Below are positions 8,174 to 17,107 of a stretch of 53,910 nt of DNA, piece by piece. Each line of letters opens with the position of its first letter. The first letter of the stretch is position 1. A program made the translations under genes and the position numbers. This stretch comes from Klebsiella pneumoniae (GTDB lineage: Bacteria; Verrucomicrobiota; Verrucomicrobiia; Limisphaerales; SXTU01). The stretch spans positions 1 through 53,910 of the forward strand of contig CALQJI020000029.1 in the NCBI GenBank assembly GCA_943330855.2, written 5' to 3'. Under the pieces are notes generated by a model. It was not told the DNA's origin and searched no databases. It saw only the letters and a program-made list of their open reading frames with translations.

Positions 8174-9232
8174 GTGAAAGCCCCGTGGTTTAGCAAGTTG
8201 TTCAAACGTGCTGCGCAGAAGGATTTTATCCTCCTACGCGAGCGTGCTGAAAGGGGTGACGCCGAGGCGCAGTATCAACTGGCCTTGCGGCTGGGCACCG
8301 GCCACGGCACGGAGGCGAATCACTCCGAGGCGGTGGATGGGTTCCGACGCGCTGCCGAACAGGGCCACGCGGAGGCGCAGAATGCGTTGGGCCTCTGCTA
8401 CGATGAGGGCACCGGTGTGGCTCGCGATTCCTCCGAAGCGGACCTCTGGTATCGCAAGGCCGCCGAGCAGGGGTTGGCGGCGGCGCAGAACAATCTCGCC
8501 CTGAGCTATCGCAAGGGCGAGGGCGTGCCGAAGGATTTGGAGGAAGCCGTGCGCTGGTTCCGCCTCGCGGCGGAGCAAGGTTATCCCGATGCGGAATACA
8601 GCCTTGGCGTTGCCTACGCGCGCGGCGAGGGCGTGCCACAGGACCACGCGCGCGCCGTGAAGTGGCTCCACAAGGCCGCCGAGCAGGGCGATGTAAATGC
8701 GATGCACCGCCTAGCGCGTGAGCTGCACAAGCTGGCGGAGAAGAAAGCCGAGTTTCGACAGGCGGCACACTGGTATCGCGGCGCGGCGGAACTTGGCCAC
8801 TTGGACGCGATGTATTATCTCGCGCAACTGCACTCCGACGGCAGCGGTGCGGCAGAAAACTTCGTCGAGGCCGCGAACTGGCTCCAGCAGGCGGCCGAGC
8901 AATCTCACGCACAGGCGCAGTTTGAGCTGGGCCGTCGGCACATGGCCGGGCTGGGCGTGCCGCCCAATCCCGCCGAAGGGACCAAGTGGTTCCGCCGCGC
9001 CGCCGATCAGGGGCACCAGCCGGCGCAGCTCCAGTTGGGGCGCTGCTACCTCGAAGGAAAGGGCGTGCCGCTGGACCTCACGCGCGCCTACCGCTGGTTT
9101 CACCTCGCGGCTCGTGCGGGGGACAAAGACGCGGGCATGGAGCGCGATAAACTGACCGGCGCGCTCACCGGTGAGCAGATGTCTGAGGCCAAGAAGCGCA
9201 TCGCTGAGTTCTCCCCGAACCGTCCGGCGTGA
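8174..9232 (+). CDS. Sel1-repeat (TPR-like) protein
   Basis: A 352-residue protein built from about eight consecutive 36-residue Sel1-like repeats (for example AEAQNALGLCYDEGTGVARD and the recurring AAEQG helix end) from about residue 30 to 320. There is no signal peptide. Such proteins are alpha-solenoid scaffolds for protein binding, and the partner is unknown. The start is GTG at 8174, 58 bases after the GT2 stop. The fifth repeat (HKLAEKKAEFRQAAHWY) is the most degenerate and lacks the G-x-G turn. Confidence 0.9.
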   Translation: MKAPWFSKLFKRAAQKDFILLRERAERGDAEAQYQLALRLGTGHGTEANHSEAVDGFRRAAEQGHAEAQNALGLCYDEGTGVARDSSEADLWYRKAAEQGLAAAQNNLALSYRKGEGVPKDLEEAVRWFRLAAEQGYPDAEYSLGVAYARGEGVPQDHARAVKWLHKAAEQGDVNAMHRLARELHKLAEKKAEFRQAAHWYRGAAELGHLDAMYYLAQLHSDGSGAAENFVEAANWLQQAAEQSHAQAQFELGRRHMAGLGVPPNPAEGTKWFRRAADQGHQPAQLQLGRCYLEGKGVPLDLTRAYRWFHLAARAGDKDAGMERDKLTGALTGEQMSEAKKRIAEFSPNRPA

Positions 9233-9269
9233 GCGCGAGGCCGCCCGCCTTGCCGCCGCCAGCCAATGG

Positions 9270-10574
9270 CTACCTGCGAGCTGAACCCTTCCGGCTGCTG
9301 ACTTCTGGCTTCTGGCTCTTGATGTCCAACAGGCTCCACACGGCTCTCGCGGCGCGCACGTTCGCGCCGGCGGAGCCGAGTGCCTCGATGACGCGCGCAA
9401 GTTTGACCTGCATTGCCTCGCGGCGGGAGGGGGTGCGCAACAAAAGCAGTGCAGCCTCCGAAAGGTTGTTTCCCGTGGCCGCGTTCTGCACGAACTCGGG
9501 ATAAATCGCCTCGCCCGCCAACAGGTTCGGCATCGCCAGGTATTTCACCGTGACGATGCGTTTCCCAATCTGGTAGGTGCCCCACGAGGTCTTGTAGAGC
9601 GCGATGGTCGGCACCTTGAAGAACGCGCACTCCATCGTGACCGTGCCGGTGGAGGCGAGGGCGACAGTGGCGGCGCACAGAGCTTCTGGGAGGTGTCCGA
9701 TTTGCACGTCCAGCCCGCGGAAGACCTGCCGGGCTAGTGCTCGCGCTTGGGGCAGGTTCGTGACGGCGGTGTCCGCCAGATGCACCTGGCCCCTCGCGAA
9801 CCGGCGGCAGTGCTGCACGAACACCGGCAGCAACGCCTCTGACGGCAGCACAACGAGGAAGCCACTGTCCACCTCCATACCGATGCGCTGCGCCGCGTCG
9901 AGCATCGGCGGCAGGTGGCGGGCGAGTTCGCCCGGCCGGCTGCCAGGCAACAACAGCGTGAGATGCTCGTAGGGCACCGGGCGTGGGCGAGGCTCCGGCT
10001 TGTTCCATCCAGTAAAGCGGTCCAGCAGTGGATGGCCGACGAACTCGACGCGCAGCTTGGGCGCGCGCTTGGCATACCAGTCCTTCTCGAAGGGGAAGAT
10101 AGTCATCAGCAGGTCGTAGTCGTCCGCCATCTTCGTCGCGCGACCGGGTCGCGAGGCCCAGACTTGGGGCGAGACGTATTGCACGATGCGCGGCTTCCAG
10201 CGGCCCTTGGTGCGCGCGGCCGCCTTGCGCACCGCGCGGGCGAAGCGGCGGTTGAAGCCCGAGAAATCCACGCAGACGAGCAGTTCGGGCTGTTTCTCCA
10301 CCGCCAGCTTCAGCAAGTCGGCAAAGATGCGGCGGAACTGGCGGTAGTGCTTGATGACCTCCCACAGTCCGATGACCGCGTGCTCTGTCATGTCCACGGC
10401 CAGCTCTACTCCCACCGCCGCAAGCTTCGGTCCGCCCGCGCCGAAGAAGAGCAACTCCGGCACCGTGGGATGGCAACGAAACTCCGCCTCCGCGCGCAAG
10501 GCCTGCACCAGTTCGGCTGCCAGCGCGTCGCCGCTCGGCTCGCCGGCGATGACCATAATTTTAGTCTCAGCCAT
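9270..10574 (-). CDS. lpxB: Lipid-A-disaccharide synthase
   Basis: LpxB joins UDP-2,3-diacylglucosamine and lipid X to form the lipid A disaccharide at the inner face of the membrane. The start VIAGEPSGDALAAELVQAL and PELLFFGAGGPKL are typical, as are VDFSGFN, YVSPQVWASRPGRATKM and LLPGSRPGELARHLP. The ATG at 10574 gives 434 aa, longer than the usual 380. The N-terminal extension of the longer reading frame has no conserved content. The last ~15 residues (KSQKPEVSSRKGSARR) come from a TCAGAAGCCAGAAG-type dispersed repeat and look like an accidental tail. The flavoprotein stop is 5 bases upstream, so they share an operon. Confidence 0.93.
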   Translation of the reverse strand: MAETKIMVIAGEPSGDALAAELVQALRAEAEFRCHPTVPELLFFGAGGPKLAAVGVELAVDMTEHAVIGLWEVIKHYRQFRRIFADLLKLAVEKQPELLVCVDFSGFNRRFARAVRKAAARTKGRWKPRIVQYVSPQVWASRPGRATKMADDYDLLMTIFPFEKDWYAKRAPKLRVEFVGHPLLDRFTGWNKPEPRPRPVPYEHLTLLLPGSRPGELARHLPPMLDAAQRIGMEVDSGFLVVLPSEALLPVFVQHCRRFARGQVHLADTAVTNLPQARALARQVFRGLDVQIGHLPEALCAATVALASTGTVTMECAFFKVPTIALYKTSWGTYQIGKRIVTVKYLAMPNLLAGEAIYPEFVQNAATGNNLSEAALLLLRTPSRREAMQVKLARVIEALGSAGANVRAARAVWSLLDIKSQKPEVSSRKGSARR

Positions 10575-10579
10575 ACGCG

Positions 10580-11830
10580 TTATTCTGGTTTCGCTGTCAC
10601 GCCCACGGCCATGGCATTCCCGGCCAGCCAACCCGTCGTCCACGCCGCCTGGAAGTTGAAGCCGCCCGTGATGCCATCAATGTCCAGCAGCTCGCCCGCG
10701 AAGTAGAGACCGGGGCAGACCCGGCTCTGCATCGTCTTGAAATCCACCTCCGCCAGTCGCACGCCGCCGCACGTCACGAACTCCTCCTTGTTCATGCTCT
10801 TGCCCGTCACGGCGAACTCCGACTCCACCAACAGCCGCGCGAGCGTGTGAAGTTGCGCCTTGTTCAGCCCCGCCCACTGCGTCTGCGGCGCGATGCCCGC
10901 CGTCGTCACCAGCCGTTCCCACAGCCGCGACGGCAACCCGGCCAGTGCCACGTTGGAAACCTGCCGCGCCCCCGTCAGCCCGCGCTGCGCCTGCGCGAGC
11001 GCGATGACGCTGTCGAAGTTGTGCTCCGGCAACCAGTTCACGCTCAGTGAAAAAGTGTAAGCGAACGCCGCCAACTCGCGCGCGCCCCACGCCGACAGTC
11101 GGAGAATCCCCGGCCCGCTCAAGCCCCAGTGCGTGATGAGCACTGGCCCAGTCTCCTTCAGCTTCGTCCCCGCCACACTCATCGTCGCCCGCTCCACCGC
11201 CAGCCCGGACAAACCTTCCAGTCGCTTGTCTGCGATGTGGAACGTGAACAGCGACGGCACCGGCGGTGCCAGCGTGTGCCCCAGCGAAGCCGCCAAAGTA
11301 TCCGCCGCCTTCGACCCGCCCGTGGCCAATAACAAGGCATCGCAAACCAACCGCTCGCCATTGGAGAGAGTGAGTTGAAATCCACCCTCAGCCCGCCGCT
11401 CCACCCGCTCCACCCCGCACCCCGTCCGCAACTCCACCCCGGCCGCCCGCGCCGCCTGTGTCAGGCAGTTAATAATCGTCTGCGACTGGTCTGTGGTCGG
11501 GAACATCCGCCCGTCCGCCTCCGTCTTCAACCCCACCCCGTGCGCCTCGAACCACTTCACCGTGTCCGCCGCCTGGAACCGATGAAACGCCCCGATGAGC
11601 GCCGGCCCACCGCGCGGATACCGCTTGGCCAGCTCCTTCGGCTCGAAGCACGAGTGCGTCACATTGCACCGCCCGCCACCGGAGACTTTGACCTTCTGCA
11701 AGAAATTCGCGCCCCGCTCCAACAACGTGACTGAGCCGCGCCCCTGCAACGCCTCCGCGCAAGTGACGGCCCCGAAGAAACCGGCTGCGCCGCCGCCGAC
11801 GACCACCGTGGTTGAGGGTGTATTGTTCAT
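10580..11830 (-). CDS. BaiN/HI0933-family flavoprotein
   Basis: A 416-residue FAD-binding protein of the HI0933/BaiN (YhiN) family. The N-terminal dinucleotide motif VVGGGAAGFFGAV, the family motif KVSGGGRCNVTH, the LLATGG second FAD motif and the C-terminal GLYFAGELLDIDGITGGFNFQAA are all clear. The oxidoreductase substrate is uncertain across the family. It sits between the Gfo/Idh gene and lpxB in one minus-strand run. The ATG at 11830 is chosen, since the 5 extra upstream codons fall in a palindromic repeat. Confidence 0.9.
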   Translation of the reverse strand: MNNTPSTTVVVGGGAAGFFGAVTCAEALQGRGSVTLLERGANFLQKVKVSGGGRCNVTHSCFEPKELAKRYPRGGPALIGAFHRFQAADTVKWFEAHGVGLKTEADGRMFPTTDQSQTIINCLTQAARAAGVELRTGCGVERVERRAEGGFQLTLSNGERLVCDALLLATGGSKAADTLAASLGHTLAPPVPSLFTFHIADKRLEGLSGLAVERATMSVAGTKLKETGPVLITHWGLSGPGILRLSAWGARELAAFAYTFSLSVNWLPEHNFDSVIALAQAQRGLTGARQVSNVALAGLPSRLWERLVTTAGIAPQTQWAGLNKAQLHTLARLLVESEFAVTGKSMNKEEFVTCGGVRLAEVDFKTMQSRVCPGLYFAGELLDIDGITGGFNFQAAWTTGWLAGNAMAVGVTAKPE

Positions 11831-11832
11831 AG

Positions 11833-11897
11833 ACCACAGAGGCACAGAGCACGCCGAGGAACAGCGCTCATCTCTGTGTCCTCAATGCCTCTGTGGT
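11833..11897. repeat. Palindromic ACCACAGAGGCA element
   Basis: Perfect 12-bp inverted arms ACCACAGAGGCA (11833-11844) and TGCCTCTGTGGT (11886-11897) flank a spacer with further CACAGAG/CTCTGTG complementarity. The element covers the upstream region of the flavoprotein gene and the final codons and stop of the Gfo/Idh gene. Confidence 0.8.
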
Positions 11898-12920
11898 TAA
11901 TTCCGCCTTCCGAATCTGGCTCGTAATCTCAAACGCCACATCCAGTGCGTGCTTGGCCGAGGCCCCGCTGACCTTCGGCGTGCGGCGCTCGCGGACGCAC
12001 TCGACGAAGTGCGCCAACTCCAGTTTGAGCGGCTCATCCTTTGCGATGGGCACTGGCTCGCGGACGATTTTCTTCCCGGCGAACTCGCTCACGATGGTGG
12101 AGTCGTTCGCGGCGAGCAGCTTCTTGAACAGCGAGCTTTCCGACTCACCGGTCCGGGCGAGCCGGTAGATAAAACCCTTCTGCTCGCGGTAATCCAACGA
12201 GATGTAGCTGGGCTGCGCGCCGCCGCTGAACACGCGGATTTTCCGCAGCCGCTCCGGGCTGATGCGGCTGGCGGTGAGGTTCGCCACGCAGCCGTTGGCG
12301 AAGCGCAGCCGGGCGTTCGCGATGTCCTCGGACTTGCTCAAGACCGGAATGCCGACGGCGTCCACGCTCACGAGCGGTGACTTCACGAAGGCGAGCACCA
12401 CGTCGAGGTCGTGAATCATCAGGTCCAGCACGACGCCGATGTCCGTGCTGCGCGCGGGGAAGGGCGAGAGGCGGTGGCACTCGATGAAGCGCGGCTCCGG
12501 CGCGGCGGTTTCGAGGTAGCTGAAGACCGGGTTGAAACGCTCGACATGGCCGACTTGCAGCACGAGTGCGCGGTCGTGGGCAAGCTTCACCAGTTCCGCC
12601 GCCTGGTCGGAGCGCTCGGTCATCGGCTTCTCCACGAGCACGTGCCGGCCCAGCTCCAGCAGGGTTTTGGCGATGTCGAAGTGCGTCGTGGTCGGCGTGA
12701 CAATGCTCAAGGCGTCGCTCGCCGCTGCTGCTTCGGCGATGGAGGTGAAAGCCCGTGTGCTGTGCGCGGCGGCGTGCTTGCGGGCGGCCTCGGCGTTCGC
12801 ATCAAAGACGCCGGCGAAGGTGATTTGTCCCGTGCGCGCCAACTCGGCGTAGAGCCGGGCGTGCTCCTTGCCCAAGGAGCCCGTGCCGATGACGGCGACG
12901 CGTATTTTCTCAACAGCCAT
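11868..12920 (-). CDS. Gfo/Idh/MocA oxidoreductase linked to lipid A genes
   Basis: An NAD(P)-dependent sugar oxidoreductase, 350 residues. It has the Rossmann motif VIGTGSLGKEHARLY, the conserved HVLVEKPMT, and the C-terminal alpha/beta domain beginning GHVERFNPV with catalytic-region IHDLDVVL. Placement in a run with lpxB suggests a GnnA-like UDP-GlcNAc 3-dehydrogenase, the first step towards 2,3-diamino lipid A. No GnnB aminotransferase is in view, so that is inference. ATG at 12920. The last ~11 residues (LTTEALRTQR and stop) are encoded inside a palindromic repeat and probably replaced the original end. Confidence 0.82.
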   Translation of the reverse strand: MAVEKIRVAVIGTGSLGKEHARLYAELARTGQITFAGVFDANAEAARKHAAAHSTRAFTSIAEAAAASDALSIVTPTTTHFDIAKTLLELGRHVLVEKPMTERSDQAAELVKLAHDRALVLQVGHVERFNPVFSYLETAAPEPRFIECHRLSPFPARSTDIGVVLDLMIHDLDVVLAFVKSPLVSVDAVGIPVLSKSEDIANARLRFANGCVANLTASRISPERLRKIRVFSGGAQPSYISLDYREQKGFIYRLARTGESESSLFKKLLAANDSTIVSEFAGKKIVREPVPIAKDEPLKLELAHFVECVRERRTPKVSGASAKHALDVAFEITSQIRKAELTTEALRTQR

Positions 12921-13169
12921 GCGTGAGTCTGCCACTCGGGATGTGCGGCTGACAACGCGGGTGTTTCAGCGAGCGGCAATCACCAACCTTGGTGCGGGTG
13001 CGAAGGGGTTCCCGCCGCCGACCGGCCGGTTCTTCCCCGAGCTGGTGATTTGCTCCGCTTCCACACAAACTCCCGAAGGTGAAGCGTCGGCAGAAATTTG
13101 CACAGCGAGCCTTTCCCCACGGATGGGGGAGAGAACCCATGGTCCGAGAGCTTCCGAGCGCAGTTGCAT

Positions 13170-13193
13170 CCGCCTCCTCACCTCGGCGGCTAC
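13170..13193. repeat. 24-bp dispersed repeat, copy 2
   Basis: The reverse complement matches 5634-5657 at 23 of 24 positions. It lies 6 bases before the start of the TIM-barrel gene. The rest of the 278-base gap (12921-13198) holds a CCCCACGGATGGGGGAGAG word, likely a piece of the CCCTC-family repeat seen at 26437, and no gene that I can support. Confidence 0.65.
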
Positions 13194-13198
13194 TCTGA

Positions 13199-14038
13199 AT
13201 GTTTACCTGCCTCGTCTGCCGTAGTTTGTGTATCGAAGCCACCCAGCTCGAAGCCATCGGTCTGGCGCATCGGCATGGTTTCGATTCGGTCGAAGCGCGG
13301 GCGGATGAGCTGGCGGCGCTGGCAGGCGACGACTTGCAACGGCTGCTGGACGCGGTGCGCGCGAAGGGGCTGCGCTTCGGGTTGGCGGGCATGCCGATTG
13401 ACCTGCGACGCGATGCCCAACGGTTTGCGGATGGGATGCGGCAACTGCCCCAGTTCGCCCACGCCTTGCAACGCTGCGGCGTGACGCGGCTCGGTTCCTC
13501 CATCGTCCCGGCGCACGACGAACTGGCTTACGCGGAGAATTTTCAGCAACACGTCGAGCGACTCGGCGCGGTGGCCCGCGTGCTGGGCGACGGCGGCGTC
13601 AGTTTCGGGCTGGAATACTGCGCCACACCCACGCTGCGGCGCGGGAAGCGCCACGCATTCATCCACTCGCTGCCGCAACTACGCGAACTCATCGCCGCCA
13701 TTGGCGAGCCGAACGTCGGGCTTGTGCTGGATTCGTGGCACTGGTGGATGAGCGGGAGTCCGGCGGAAGAGCTGGCCTCATTGCGGCGCGAAGAAATCGT
13801 GGCGGTGGATGTGAACGATGCGCCCGCAGGCATTGCCCAAGCCGAGTTGCTCGACCGCCAACGCGAGCTGCCGGGTGCGACCGGGGTGATTGACCTAGCC
13901 CAGTTCATCGCCGCGCTGCGTCGGCTGGGTTACGACGGGCCGGTGCGGGCCGAGCCGTTTGAGTTCACTGGGTGGAAGCAACCGCCCGAGGAAGTCGTGG
14001 CGCGGGCCGGCTTGACACTGCGACAAGCGGTGGGGTGA
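13199..14038 (+). CDS. Sugar phosphate isomerase/epimerase family protein
   Basis: A 279-residue TIM-barrel protein of the AP-endonuclease-2/xylose-isomerase-like superfamily. Metal-ligand-bearing strands are recognisable: FDSVEAR near the start, FGLEYCATP mid-way, LVLDSWHWW, VAVDVNDA and VRAEPFEF at the end. No signal peptide, so it is cytoplasmic. The substrate is probably a keto sugar or polyol but is not identifiable. It stands alone between divergent units. The first ~10 residues (MFTCLVCRSL) fit the fold poorly and could be leader sequence if a later start is used. Confidence 0.75.
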   Translation: MFTCLVCRSLCIEATQLEAIGLAHRHGFDSVEARADELAALAGDDLQRLLDAVRAKGLRFGLAGMPIDLRRDAQRFADGMRQLPQFAHALQRCGVTRLGSSIVPAHDELAYAENFQQHVERLGAVARVLGDGGVSFGLEYCATPTLRRGKRHAFIHSLPQLRELIAAIGEPNVGLVLDSWHWWMSGSPAEELASLRREEIVAVDVNDAPAGIAQAELLDRQRELPGATGVIDLAQFIAALRRLGYDGPVRAEPFEFTGWKQPPEEVVARAGLTLRQAVG

Positions 14039-14047
14039 GCAGGCGAA

Positions 14048-14797
14048 TCAGAGCTTGTCCCACAGCGCGCCCGGGGCCCCATTCGTTTGGTTCAAGCCGA
14101 TGGCGCTGTTCTTCAGGCTCTCGGCGTGGCCATCCACATGAGTGGTGTTACACCGGCCGTTATGCCGGTTGATGGTGCGCGACGGCAGCGACGCGTAGAA
14201 GGCGTTATTGGCCGTCCGGAAGCACAGGGCATCCCACGGGTTAACGCTGGTCTGGTTGGTGGGATTCCATTGGTCAGGATTGGTCACGGCGGGGTTAGCG
14301 ATCCAAGAAGTGTCCGCGAAAGCAACGGTGGCCTAAGGCTGGGCGACCATGAGGTCTCGGATGATGGGCTGGCCGAGGTAAACCCCGATGTCGGGATAGT
14401 TGATACCGATGCCGAAGGTGTTCGTGTTGCCGTTGATGGTGGGCACGCGCTGAGAGGGGCAGTTGTAGCTCTTCTGCCCGGGTGCGTAACTGCTCAGAAT
14501 GTCTGGCCAACTGGTAGCAGGAGTGGCCGCGGGCGCGGGCACCATCGCGGTGGCAGGCGGAGCCCCGTCACGCGCGAGTTGGACGAAGCGGCTGTCCTGA
14601 TCGTCGGCATACATCCGAAAGGCCAGGCCAATCTGCTTCTGGTTGCTGAGGCACGAGATGGATTTGGCCTTCTCCTTTGCCTTGGACAGCGCCGGCAACA
14701 GCATCCCCGCCAGAATCGCGATGATGGCGATGACGACGAGCAGTTCGATGAGGGTGAAGGCGCGGAAGCCTTCTGGCCGAGGTTGGAATGACTTCAT
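14048..14797 (-). pseudogene. DUF1559-type prepilin interrupted by an amber codon
   Basis: One continuous reading frame of 250 codons is broken only by TAG at 14333-14335. The first part (14333-14797, 154 aa) has the class III/IV prepilin start [20 protein letters not shown] and [20 protein letters not shown]. After the stop the same frame continues ATVAFADTSWIANPAVTNPD and ends with RHNGRCNTTHVDGHAES, the usual C-terminal block of these proteins. Whole, it would be a secreted pilin-like protein common in Verrucomicrobiota and Planctomycetes. It may be a recent nonsense mutation, a sequence error or a suppressed stop. Position -1 of the cleavage site is Ala, not Gly. Confidence 0.8.
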
Positions 14798-14907
14798 GTT
14801 GCTGGTTGGTTTGGTCTCCCCGAAACCTACCTACTGCGCGCAGTCGGTCAAACCCGATGTTGTAAATCTCCTGTGAAGCACCGTCGCCGCTGTCCTAACC
14901 TCCCTCC

Positions 14908-15717
14908 ATGTCGTTGCCTGCTGACTACCATATGCACACGCCGCTCTGCCGCCACGCGGCCGGCGAGCCGGTGGAATACGCCGCGCGCGCCGTGGCGGCG
15001 GGCTTGAGCGAAATCGGCTTCAGCGACCACTCGCCGATGCGCCGTGATGACTTCGACAACTGGCGGATGCTCGCCAGCCAGCTCGACGAATACGTGGCGA
15101 AGGTGCGCCGCGCCCAACGCGAGTTCCCCCAGCTCACCATCAAGCTCGCGCTCGAAGTGGATTACCTGCCGGGGCACGAGGAGTGGATTCGCGAGCTGGC
15201 GGCGCGGCACCCGTGGGATTACTTCATCGGCTCCGTCCACTACGTCTCGGATGCGTGGGACGTGGACAACCCGGAGAAGCTTTCGCAGTGGAAGACGCGC
15301 GACCCGTTCGAGGTGTGGTCGGTCTATTTCGAGCGGCTGACGATGGCGGCGGCGAGCGGGCTGTTCGAGATCATCGGCCACTCGGACTTGCCGAAGAAGT
15401 TCAAATATTATCCCGACCGCGACTGCACGAAGCTGTTCGACACCTTCCTCCGTGCGGCGAAGGCGAGCGGGACGGCCATCGAGCTGAACACCGCTGGCCT
15501 GCGCAAGGACTGCAAAGAGATTTACCCCAGCCGCTACCTCCTCCAGCGGGCTTATCAAATCGGCGTCCCCATCACCTTCGGCTCCGACGCGCACGCGCCC
15601 GGCGACGTGGGCGCGGATTGGGACAAGGCGCTCGCGCTCGCGAGGTCCGTTGGCTACACGCACTGGTGCCGCTTCACGCAGCGGAAGTGCGAGGTGGTGA
15701 GGCTGAATGCCGAGTAA
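14908..15717 (+). CDS. PHP-family histidinol-phosphatase
   Basis: A 269-residue PHP-domain phosphoesterase like HisJ/HisK, which removes phosphate from histidinol phosphate. Metal-binding motifs are in place: DYHMHTPLCRHA, GFSDHSPM, ALEVDYLPG, IGSVHY, IGHSDLPKKF and TFGSDAHAPGDVG. Length and motif order match HisJ. hisD is elsewhere in the window (39511), so histidine genes are scattered. Another PHP phosphatase activity cannot be excluded. Confidence 0.82.
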   Translation: MSLPADYHMHTPLCRHAAGEPVEYAARAVAAGLSEIGFSDHSPMRRDDFDNWRMLASQLDEYVAKVRRAQREFPQLTIKLALEVDYLPGHEEWIRELAARHPWDYFIGSVHYVSDAWDVDNPEKLSQWKTRDPFEVWSVYFERLTMAAASGLFEIIGHSDLPKKFKYYPDRDCTKLFDTFLRAAKASGTAIELNTAGLRKDCKEIYPSRYLLQRAYQIGVPITFGSDAHAPGDVGADWDKALALARSVGYTHWCRFTQRKCEVVRLNAE

Positions 15718-15814
15718 TCAGCGGTGCGGGTGCCAAGTTGCGCCCCATCCTTTGCCTTCACGGCTTCCGCGCTCGCAACTTTTTCGCCGGGCTGGTTAAA
15801 TATCGCGCAGTCAC

Positions 15815-17107
15815 ATGGCGCAATTCAGCTACAAGGCCCGCAAGCGTTCCGGCGAGACCGTCAGCGGCCTCCTCGAGGTCAACGACCGCAGCGCGGCACT
15901 CGCGCAGATTGACCGCATGGGATTGTTCCCCGTCGCCGTGGAGGCGGCCAAGGGCGGCGCGGCGGCCACTCCGGGCAAGGCGGCGGTTTCCATCTCGCTG
16001 ACAAAATTCCTGCCACCCGCGCTGCGCGAGATCGCCCTGCGCCCGCGCCAGCCCACGATGCAGGAAATGGCGACGTTCACCCAGCAACTCGCCAACCTGC
16101 TCAAGGCCGGGATGCCGCTCACCACGGCGTTGAACAGCATGACCTACCTCGGCTCCAAGGGCATCCCCACCGGGGTCAGTAAACAGCTCCGGCAGGACGT
16201 GACCGAGGGCCGCAACCTTTCCGACGCCATGGTCAAGCAGCCGGCCATCTTCACCGACATGTATGTCAACATGGTCCGCGCCGGCGAGCAGAGCGGCTCG
16301 CTCCAAGAAGTGCTGCGGCGGCTCGCGGAGCACTTCGAGCGCTTCGCCGAGGTGCGCTCGAAGGTGCAGTCCGCCCTCATCTACCCGGTCATCGTCATGC
16401 TCGTGGGCTTCGCGATGGTGATCGTTTTCATCGTCTTCATCCTGCCGACGTTCCTCTCGCTCTTTACGGGCATGAAGGCGGAGTTGCCGCTCTCCACGCA
16501 GTTGCTCATCGGCATCAGCAACTTCCTCCGCAACCCGCTCTACCTGCTCACCATGGCGCTGGTCGGCGTCGCGGCGAGCATCGTTTACATCCGCTTTCGC
16601 GCCAGCGAGGTGGGCCGACGTGTGCTCGATCGCTTGAAGCTCCGGCTGCCGCTCTTCGGAAAAGTCATACGGCTTTACCTCTTCGGCCAATTCGCACGCA
16701 CACTGGGCACGCTCATGCAGAATGGCGTCTCCGTCCTGACCGCGTTGAAGATCACCGAGCAGGTCTTGCCCAACGTCGTGCTCAAGGAAGCCATCGCCAA
16801 AACCCGCGAGGCCGTGACCGACGGCAAAACCCTCGCGCAGCCGCTGGCCCGCAGCCAAGTCTTCCCGCAACTGATGATTGACCTCATCCGCATCGGCGAG
16901 GAGACGGGCGACGTGCCCGGCGCGCTCCGCAACGTGGCCGAGAACTACGAGAACGATTTAAACATCACGTTGCGCGTGATGATGAACCTCATTGAGCCAG
17001 TGATGATCGTCGGTATCGCGTGCGTGGTGGTCTTTCTGCTCCTGAGTGTGCTCCAAGCGATGTTCATGATCACCTCGAGCATCGGTGAAAGCTTCGGACC
17101 ACGATGA
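15815..17107 (+). CDS. gspF: Type II secretion inner-membrane protein GspF
   Basis: The polytopic platform protein of type II secretion/type IV pilus systems, 430 aa. Two T2SSF domains are visible: the first about 75-195 (FTQQLANLLKAGMPL, DAMVKQPAIFTDMYV, VRAGEQSGSL), the second about 275-400 (FARTLGTLMQNGVSVL, VFPQLMIDLIRIGEETG). Three membrane segments follow the expected pattern (VIVMLVGFAMVIVFIVFIL; LYLLTMALVGVAASIVYI; VMIVGIACVVVFLLLSVL). It opens the five-gene operon F-H-I-J-K. The E, G, L and M genes are not in the window. Its stop overlaps the next ATG (ATGA). Confidence 0.93.
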   Translation: MAQFSYKARKRSGETVSGLLEVNDRSAALAQIDRMGLFPVAVEAAKGGAAATPGKAAVSISLTKFLPPALREIALRPRQPTMQEMATFTQQLANLLKAGMPLTTALNSMTYLGSKGIPTGVSKQLRQDVTEGRNLSDAMVKQPAIFTDMYVNMVRAGEQSGSLQEVLRRLAEHFERFAEVRSKVQSALIYPVIVMLVGFAMVIVFIVFILPTFLSLFTGMKAELPLSTQLLIGISNFLRNPLYLLTMALVGVAASIVYIRFRASEVGRRVLDRLKLRLPLFGKVIRLYLFGQFARTLGTLMQNGVSVLTALKITEQVLPNVVLKEAIAKTREAVTDGKTLAQPLARSQVFPQLMIDLIRIGEETGDVPGALRNVAENYENDLNITLRVMMNLIEPVMIVGIACVVVFLLLSVLQAMFMITSSIGESFGPR

